From the NCBI GenBank assembly GCA_020650975.1, contig JAIPMN010034534.1:1-24510 (forward strand): DNA of 24,510 bases, written 5' to 3'. Shown one piece after another: positions 18,609-24,510 of the stretch (position 1 is its first letter; every line of letters starts with the position of its first letter). Below the pieces are notes generated by a model, which was not told where the DNA came from, did not search any database, and worked only from the letters and a program-made list of their open reading frames with translations. The stretch is from Apostichopus californicus (lineage: Eukaryota; Echinodermata; Holothuroidea; Aspidochirotida; Stichopodidae). Both the position numbers and the translations under genes were made by a program.

Positions 18609-21600
18609 CTGGTATAGAGAGAAAGAAATTCTCTCGGTAAGTAAATCCTAAGCCCACATTTTGACGGGCTGTGTTCTTTGGCCCAATTGTTCCTCATGTT
18701 TCCCAAAGATCATGCAGGCTACAGCAGTTGGATATACAGCTAAAATTAGAGGCATACTTCCAACTGTTTTGGCTTTAAAACGATGGAATTCCTTAAATTC
18801 ATCTATGATATTCACTGGTAGCTTCACACTTTGAAAAGTCTGGAAAAGCCTCTATGAAGCATTGAGTATGTTTAAGATACCTAATATCAATGAATCATAA
18901 AACACACATTACATCATATCACAGTAAACATACAGTATGTATGGATGGGTTGTATCTTTCCTATTGATGTTCATAATACAATGTCCTCTTATGTACCCCC
19001 TGCACATATTGTAGGATAAACTGAGATGAAAACAATCTGTTTTGTGCCATGGCAAATAACAATGCATGTGGAGATGAATAGTACTTTACATAATAACCAG
19101 GCAGCTCCACACAGGCAAGAAGCATATCAGGTTTTCCCTCTTCTCTTCTGGATGTTTCTTTGTTTTAATGGGGATGGGATGGGATGGGGGGGAGGGAGGG
19201 GATAGAACCTACACATTTTGTAATACTCAATGATTTTGTTGATCTTTGAAATTAATCATAATAATGATAATAAAAGGAATTTATAAAGCGCAAAATGCAA
19301 AAGCCTCTAAATCATATTTCATTCTTAAGCGCACATTCATGAACCCTGGTGTGTTTACATCTTTGGGTCAAGGCATACTTGATTTTAGGGAAACTACTTC
19401 AAGTAAACTACCTTGCAATCCACTCACCTCCTTTCCTTTTGACCCAGCCGACATAATGGCCAGATGAGCTAGATCTTCCTTGGTGGGTCAACACTGCCTG
19501 GAGTTCATAATAGCCGCTGTTGTTACTACCTTTATCTGAAATAAGATCAAATAGTTATCACAATAAACAGTCAAGCAGGCATTATCGTGAAACCATATTA
19601 CATATCAAACTTTTATGAAATGGAGTTCAGAATAGACGTTCAGCAGGACAAATCAGACCTTACACAAGATTTCACTCCTGGTGACTAGTAGAAATATGCA
19701 CTTTCCTAAAACTGTTAATACTAATTAGCAGATTGTTTGAAAAGCCAATTGGAAGTGAAAACAAAATAAATTTCAAAGTAAGCTCCGCCTAAATTTGTGC
19801 CGAACACTTGCATCTGAAATCTTGTTATTCTGGAAGGATTAAAGTTAGGTAATGAAAAAACATTTTCTTGATATACAGTAGAGTGTAAAATATAGTATGA
19901 TGTCTGTTCAAATCAGAACAAGTTTGAAACAAAACAAGCCACAGAGCATTAGAATTGGGTGCATGACTGAGGGGTAGTATTGTTTAATTAACCTGTGACT
20001 TCATCCTCTCTTCAATGAACACATCACCTTATATGCATATGCTCTGGGATAAAACTGATCAGCTTTTGATTTCTATGATACCATGATACCCCTCCCGCAG
20101 CCCCCACCCCTCTTTCCCATCTTATAGAGAGAGAAACATGTCCTTTTTAAGCAAAGAGGTTCAGACTGGTTGTTCCAAACTTGGGGGTCTCCTAGCTTAA
20201 CATCTTCAAGGTTAGGATCTGACACATTGAGCCAGTAATGTCTAATGTGACAGCAATCCAGACAGAGAAGGACTGGAAGTCTTTATTACGATCAGTTTCA
20301 TGGTTTAGTGTATATTCACTAGTGTAATATTCACTTACCATCTGAGAATTCAAAGGGAAGGTACTTAGCATCCTCATCGACAGCCACTTCGCTCTGCAGT
20401 TTAACCTTCTTTCCTTCTTGCTTTGCCTAGAATAAGGAAAAACATCAAAGAGAATTTTTTTTAGAAAAAACAAATGTCTCTAGCACTCTCCTTTACATGT
20501 ACCAGAGAAAGAACAGAAAAGTACATAAATTAGATAGCTACCAGGATCAATTACATAGCCAAAATTTTGAAAGGGGGAGGAGAATTTTAAAGGGGTATTT
20601 CTCACAAAGGGAGCCTTATTACACTCAGCGGAGCGCTATGATGTACAGAGAATTTTTTTGTCCAAAAAGCCTCCCACGTTTGTAGGAAATAAACAATAAT
20701 AAGAGTATTGTATTACGTAGCAGACGAACATTCCGGTGAAAGCCTGAGAAGGGTCGCTTAGCTTCCTTCAACCTGAAAAGAGGGCATTAGTGATATTTCC
20801 TGCTTTAAGTTAAATTTTATTTTTCAGGAAAAAGGGGAGGGGGGGGTGATCACTCCCATTGCTCCCCCCTGGCTACGTCCCTGACCAGGATGCAAACAGC
20901 TTCTAAAGAAAGCTTCATGTTTTAAAAGTCCCCCCTCCCCCACTTTGCCAGCACCCCATCACAGACAAGTTGGTTAAATATCACCAATAACACTTTCTGT
21001 CAGTGTGACAACAAAACAGACATGAAACTCCCTCTTTCTTCATGCCACAATCCTTTTCTCACATTAAACCAAAGTGTTCCAAAACTGATTCCCTTTCTAT
21101 GGAATGACCTAATTATACAAAGGGGAACACAGGAATTGCAATAACAAAGGTGAGAATACAAGGTGATAGGAAAAATGGCTCAGAAGGGTGACAAATGAAA
21201 GAATAAAAAAAATAATAATAATAACAGAAACAAATTTCTCATGACAAGCAAAATATAGGAAAAAGATAAGAAATTACCTTTTGTGCCTCAGCTGTCTTTT
21301 TATCTTCCATAATTTTGAATTTGTCTCTCATTGGAACCAACTTCTCTTGGAGAGTTTCTGAACAAAGATCCCAGACGTCTAAAGTCATGGGAAACTTAAC
21401 GTCCTGACAGAAAAACAGATAAGTGTGAACTTTAAGTATAAGTTGTTGATTTAGTTTCTTTTAGCATTGACAGGGTTCACAACAGACACAAAGACATTTC
21501 TTTCAGCAGCTGCCATTGTAGTATGTACGATGGCAAGAGTAATGCATTCAGCTAAGCACTTATGATACACTAACCTTGAGGATCTTGGCATTTATACTCT

Positions 21601-23694
21601 CCTTTTCTTTATACTGGAATCTGACCATCTGAATGGTTAAATAAGCAGGAAGACGACTCAACTTGGACTCCTTGATGTATTGAGCATTTCTCTCCAACGA
21701 TGGAGAATTCTTTTCAATATGTTCTGACAACCTCTAAAAATGGAAACAAAGACAAATCCATTGTGTGATTTCTGATAAGGGATACGGGCAGTTAATAAAT
21801 AGATGACGGCAACGACCATCCGCTATTCAATAAACATGTAGACGATGTAATCCATTGATTTATCAGTTTGTGCAATAATGAGGCATACTTCTCTGGTGTT
21901 GTTTAAAATAAAAGCAAGCCAAATTTATTTGAAAAGGAACTGACTATTTGTGTCTCTGTTTTTAATAAAATTAAAGGTCAATGCTTATAGAGGACACTTA
22001 CATACTGTAATATGAACACGTCAAATGCTGTAGCTCTCAGTGGTCTTTACACTTCCAATCTTCTCTGAATCTATTTCGGTGCCCAAAGGGGAATCTCTTT
22101 TTAAAAGTACTTATATGTTTTTAAAGTATCTATTTTAGATATTTACATCCATTTGTGTAAATAGTATAACAAGGATGGAACAAGTATCCAAACAAGAGGA
22201 GAGGATGAAAGAAGTTGAAGAGATCTGAAGAAGCTACATGGTTTTACAAGGCAGCTCACCATTAAAGATTAAAGAGCAACAGATAAAGCGATACAAACAG
22301 TAATTAACTAATGACTACTCACCGACTGTAGCCCTGTGTGCATGTATCTAACTTCATGGTCAATGTAACAACTCAGCTGAAAAAATGATTCCTTAGAGTT
22401 GGTAGGCTTCTCGGCCTCTGCCTCGATACACTTTAGACTGAATAGAAACTCGGTCAAGGAAAGACAACAAATACTCCTGTCTCTTTCATAATCAATCCTG
22501 TTGTTCATTCTGCACCCAAAGGTTTTCTTGTGAGATTTGGTGTGATGTACTCAAAAGATGATATAAGAGAAGTTTGCAAATACTATCAAGTCTGCAAGTA
22601 ATGAGAAGAAAGCTGTCTTAGGATAGCTTAAGGGGATTACAAAGCTGGGATCACTTAGACATGTTGTAGGGTATTTGGATGTTAATCATATTAGTACTGT
22701 ATTCATTCTTGGTCTTATCCAGGGTAGCCTATAGTTAATAGTTACTATACCTAGATGATACTGGGTAAATAGAAAGTCACCATGTAAGTAATCCTAAGAA
22801 TAGCTAAGCCTATGTAATCCTAAGTAATACTAAGTATATATTGTATTCTATGTGTGTAATCTGTACACTAAGGAGTGTCATCTGTCTCTGTGACAGATGA
22901 GAAGATGAGGGTAATAGATCAGTAGAGCATACACTACCACCATGTGCAGCTGTGTTTTTCTTGAGTTGTCTCTACAATGTAAAGACTTGCTAATAGGATT
23001 AAAGGATAAAGTTAGAGATGAGGAGAGGGGTTTAGGGTGGTTGGACTGTGGCTTTTATGAGGTGAGAAGGTAATAAGGAGACACAAGAAAAGGTAGAAGC
23101 CGAGGTTGTGTGAGAGGATAGCGGTGATAGTGTTGCAAGGTAGCAGAGTTTGTAGATGAAGGAATGATGTTTTGTGATTGTGAAAGGAAGCAGTGGCATT
23201 TTGTGGAGTCCGATAATAAATGAAGAAAAGCACTGAATAACATTGTCCTGAACTTATTACCCCAAACTACGTTACACAAGTGTTAGCATATTATTTCCTA
23301 TTTCTATTTTCTGATACAATGTCCCTATCTATATTGCTAACATTTGCCATTTTTTAAATTCTTTTTTAAGCAAAACTTCCAGTGATCTCTTTTTGGATTA
23401 GCCAAGTCGCTTCAGCCAATAATTCTCTCTGGAGTTTGTTCCAGGACTAACAGTATACCCTGTGTCATGGAGATATGTACCAGAGGGACAAAGAAAAAAA
23501 CAATTAACAATACCATTAGAAATCTAAATTGAGAAAGGATACGTGGTATCAAACTCCCCGCGGAAGTATTGATCCATAAAACCCTTGTTTGTAGAAGACG
23601 CCCCGTCAACGTCCATCGGCTCCCCAACGCCTGTTATGCTGGGTAACTTCTGCTGCAACATTCTCGTAATCTGAATCCAACACTCATTGGCATC
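18433..23694 (-). CDS. USP14: Ubiquitin carboxyl-terminal hydrolase 14 (USP14), last seven coding exons
   Basis: USP14 (yeast Ubp6) is a cysteine protease of the USP family. It docks on the 19S proteasome through the RPN1 subunit, trims ubiquitin chains from substrates and allosterically slows degradation. Exons, 5' to 3': 23543-23694, 22323-22437, 21575-21733, 21278-21403, 20339-20426, 19428-19535, 18433-18608. They code 307 residues, with all six introns GT-AG and phases consistent. Diagnostic stretches are DANECWIQ, SRLPAYLTIQMVRF, KFPMTLDVWDLC, GRSSSSGHYV (catalytic His), WIKFDD (catalytic Asp) and DILRLSGGGDWH. The ubiquitin-like domain and catalytic Cys box are upstream, beyond the right edge. 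The human protein has 494 residues, so about three fifths is here. The C-terminus is longer and more charged than I recall for vertebrates. Confidence 0.97.
18648..18839 (-). other. Unassigned 63-codon open frame inside the last USP14 intron
   Basis: Read from 18839 on the minus strand there is an open frame ending in TAG at 18648. It sits behind an acceptor-like 'catagaggcttttccag'. The translation includes VKLPVNIIDEFKEFHRFKAK, a hydrophobic VGSMPLILAVYPTAVACMI and GKHEEQLGQRTQPVKMWA. If the preceding USP14 exon (phase 1) were spliced to it, the frame would be different and stop after about 13 codons. I do not recognise the protein. It could be a gene fragment or chance. Confidence 0.25.
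19168..19203 (+). repeat. G-rich tract with quadruplex potential
   Basis: 'ggggatgggatgggatgggg' continues into 'gggagggaggggat', giving more than four runs of three or more G with short spacers on the plus strand. It lies in the last USP14 intron, so on the non-transcript strand. Confidence 0.6.
19428..19535 (-). CDS. USP14: USP14 exon F (catalytic His, blocking loop 2)
   Basis: 108 bp, phase 1 on both sides (acceptor 'gatcttatttcag', donor 'GGAG|GTGAGT'). It codes GSNNSGYYELQAVLTHQ and GRSSSSGHYVGWVKRKG. The His in SGHYV is the catalytic His (His435 in human). The RSSSS run is blocking loop 2, which covers the active-site cleft in free enzyme; it includes the Ser that corresponds to the human phosphorylation site Ser432. 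Confidence 0.96.
20339..20426 (-). CDS. USP14: USP14 exon E (linker before the His box)
   Basis: 88 bp, phase 0 in, phase 1 out (acceptor 'ccttattctag', donor 'GATG|GTAAGT'). It codes a Lys/Gln-rich linker (AKQEGKKVKLQSEVAVDEDA) and then KYLPFEFSD. The Asp codon completed by exon F gives FSDDKGSNNSG, matching the human FADDIGSNNCG pattern. Confidence 0.93.
20540..20891. mobile_element. hAT-type MITE with 8-bp target site duplication ACCAGGAT, in a USP14 intron
   Basis: The element (20548-20883, 336 bp) is flanked by perfect 8-bp direct repeats ACCAGGAT at 20540-20547 and 20884-20891. Its ends are 'caattacatagccaaaattt' and the complement of 'cagggacgtagccagggggg', sharing AC(A/G)TAGCCA. G-rich subterminal runs ('aagggggagg', 'ggggagggggggg') mirror those of the element at 13809. 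It lies in the intron between USP14 exons D and E. No transposase is encoded. Confidence 0.85.
21278..21403 (-). CDS. USP14: USP14 exon D
   Basis: 126 bp, phase 0 on both sides (acceptor 'tttttctgtcag', donor 'AAG|GTAATT'). It codes DVKFPMTLDVWDLCSETLQ then EKLVPMRDKFKIMEDKKTAE, equivalent to the KFPLMLD-to-LEDKK stretch of the human enzyme. It is separated from exon C by the shortest intron (171 bp). Confidence 0.95.
21575..21733 (-). CDS. USP14: USP14 exon C (blocking-loop-1 region)
   Basis: 159 bp, phase 0 on both sides (acceptor 'catttttag', donor 'AAG|GTTAGT'). It codes RLSEHIEKNSPSLERNAQYI, SRLPAYLTIQMVRFQYKEK and SINAKILK. This matches the USP core including the area of blocking loop 1. 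Where I recall two adjacent Phe in the vertebrate protein (VRFF), this copy has Phe-Gln. Confidence 0.95.
22323..22437 (-). CDS. USP14: USP14 exon B (LKC..LQLSC-like segment)
   Basis: 115 bp, enters in phase 2 behind the tract 'gtttctattcag', leaves in phase 0 at 'CAGTCG|GTGAGT'. Joined to exon A it reads FDTTLKC. It then codes EAEAEKPTNSKESFFQLSC and EVRYMHTGLQS. The Thr codon split across the junction confirms the boundary. Confidence 0.93.
23543..23694 (-). CDS. USP14: USP14 exon A (DANECW segment)
   Basis: 152 bp, enters in phase 0, leaves in phase 2. It codes DANECWIQITRMLQQKL, a variable Ser/Gly-rich linker (GVGEPMDVDGASS) and GFMDQYFRGEFDT. Acceptor 'tttctccaag|GAT', donor 'ACCAC|GTATCC'. 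The linker is shorter than in the human protein as I remember it. This is the most 5' exon in the window. Confidence 0.93.
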
Positions 23695-23811
23695 CTTGGA
23701 GAAACAAGAGTAGAAACTTGAGAATTATACACAGTATCCATGAACCGTTTACAATGTGGACACGATGGCCGACATTTGATGGTGACAAGATATGAGTTTT
23801 GTTTCGGTTAC
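23695..23811 (-). other. Start of the USP14 intron upstream of exon A
   Basis: Intronic DNA between the acceptor of exon A and the minisatellite. Nothing else was recognised. Confidence 0.6.
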
Positions 23812-24510
23812 ATGAATGTCATTATGGACACACATGGACAGTAGCATGGTGACTGAATAGTAGAGGTGTGATACTTGAAGAGTCACATGTACTTGAGATA
23901 TGAATGTCATTATGGACACACATGGACATTAGCATGATGACTGAATAGTAGAGGTGTGATACTTCAAGAGTCACATGTACTCGAGATATGAATGTCATTA
24001 TGGACACACATGGACAGTAGCATGATGACTGAATAGTAGAGGTGTGATACTTGAAGAGTCACATGTACTTGAGATATGAATGTCATTATGGACACACATG
24101 GACATTAGCATGATGACTGAATAGTAGAGGTGTGATACTTGAAGAGTCACATGTACTTGAGATATGAATGTCATTATGGACACACATGGACATTAGCAAG
24201 GTGACTGAATAGTAGAGGTGTGATACTTCAAGATGCACATGTACTTGAGATATGAATGTCATTATGGACACACATGGACATTAGCATGGTGACTGAATAG
24301 TAGAGGTGTGATGCTTGAAGAGTCACATGTACTTGAGATATGAATGTCATTATGGACACACATGGACATTAGCATGGTGACTGAATAGTAGAGGTGTGAT
24401 GCTTGAAGAGTCACATGTACTTGAGATATGAATGTCATTATGGACACACATGGACATTAGCAAGGTGACTGAATAGTAGAGGTGTGATACTTCAAGATGC
24501 ACATGTACTT
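23812..24510 (+). repeat. 88-bp minisatellite, about 7.9 copies to the window edge
   Basis: Units start at 23812, 23900, 23988, 24076, 24164, 24252, 24340 and 24428, each beginning 'atgaatgtcattatggacac'. Variation is confined to a few positions (agtagc or attagc; catgatg, catggtg or caaggtg; ttgaagagtc or ttcaagatgc; gatac or gatgc). The sixth and seventh units are identical, and the fifth and eighth share the same rare variants. The array continues past the right edge. It lies in the USP14 intron. The 61-codon frames in it are repeat artefacts. Confidence 0.97.

Noticed and set aside
20690..20790. Exon-like segment behind 'ctcttttcag' reading LKEAKRPFSGFHRN on the minus strand
   Set aside because: It lies inside the hAT MITE at 20548-20883, the flanking USP14 exons join in phase without it, and frame 0 hits a stop after four codons.
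23822..24447. Series of 61-codon minus-strand frames and a possible CRISPR-like layout
   Set aside because: They are the 88-bp minisatellite read in shifting frames. There are no unique spacers between repeats and the host DNA is metazoan.

Overview
The window is metazoan nuclear DNA: AT-rich, gene-poor, with GT-AG introns and many interspersed and tandem repeats. It carries exons of two spliced genes on the minus strand. The repeat types (a CR1/L2-like LINE, hAT-type MITEs with 'GGCGTAGG' or 'ACGTAGCCA' ends, a TTAA fold-back element, tRNA-derived SINEs, and a repeat ending in 'GTAAAGCGCT...') and an SRCR gene point to a marine invertebrate, perhaps an echinoderm or another non-vertebrate deuterostome. 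That placement is an inference, and a mollusc is not excluded.

Layout. (1) 1-2715, minus: a CR1/L2-like non-LTR retrotransposon with endonuclease and reverse transcriptase regions. It has at least one frameshift and runs off the left edge. (2) 3190-4240: a large palindrome whose loop holds a 3-N assembly gap, then two tandem copies of a 340-bp unit. (3) 4501-5607, minus: two exons that together encode one complete group A SRCR domain, with matching phase-1 splice sites; the rest of that gene was not found. (4) 5608-18400: no recognisable protein-coding gene. It holds a 581-bp TTAA fold-back element, three tRNA-Thr-like SINE heads, degenerate TTTCGA and CCGTTTTG arrays, several two-copy tandem duplications (323, 441, 170 and 61 bp), one hAT MITE with a perfect 8-bp target duplication, a widespread SINE or LINE-tail repeat, and a ~145-bp tandem array.

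(5) 18433-23694, minus: the last seven coding exons of USP14, the proteasome-associated deubiquitinase. They encode 307 residues, including the catalytic His and Asp, the blocking-loop regions and the stop codon. All six introns are GT-AG and every phase joins correctly. One intron carries a second hAT MITE with a perfect 8-bp target duplication. The 5' exons (ubiquitin-like domain and catalytic Cys) lie beyond the right edge, past an 88-bp minisatellite that fills 23812-24510.

The two genes have no evident functional link. USP14 trims ubiquitin at the proteasome, while an SRCR domain belongs to a secreted or cell-surface protein. No wholly new system was found. The most informative items are the two precisely bounded hAT insertions (one with a partner tandem copy serving as an empty site), the TTAA fold-back element, the palindrome at the gap, and the high density of two-copy tandem duplications.
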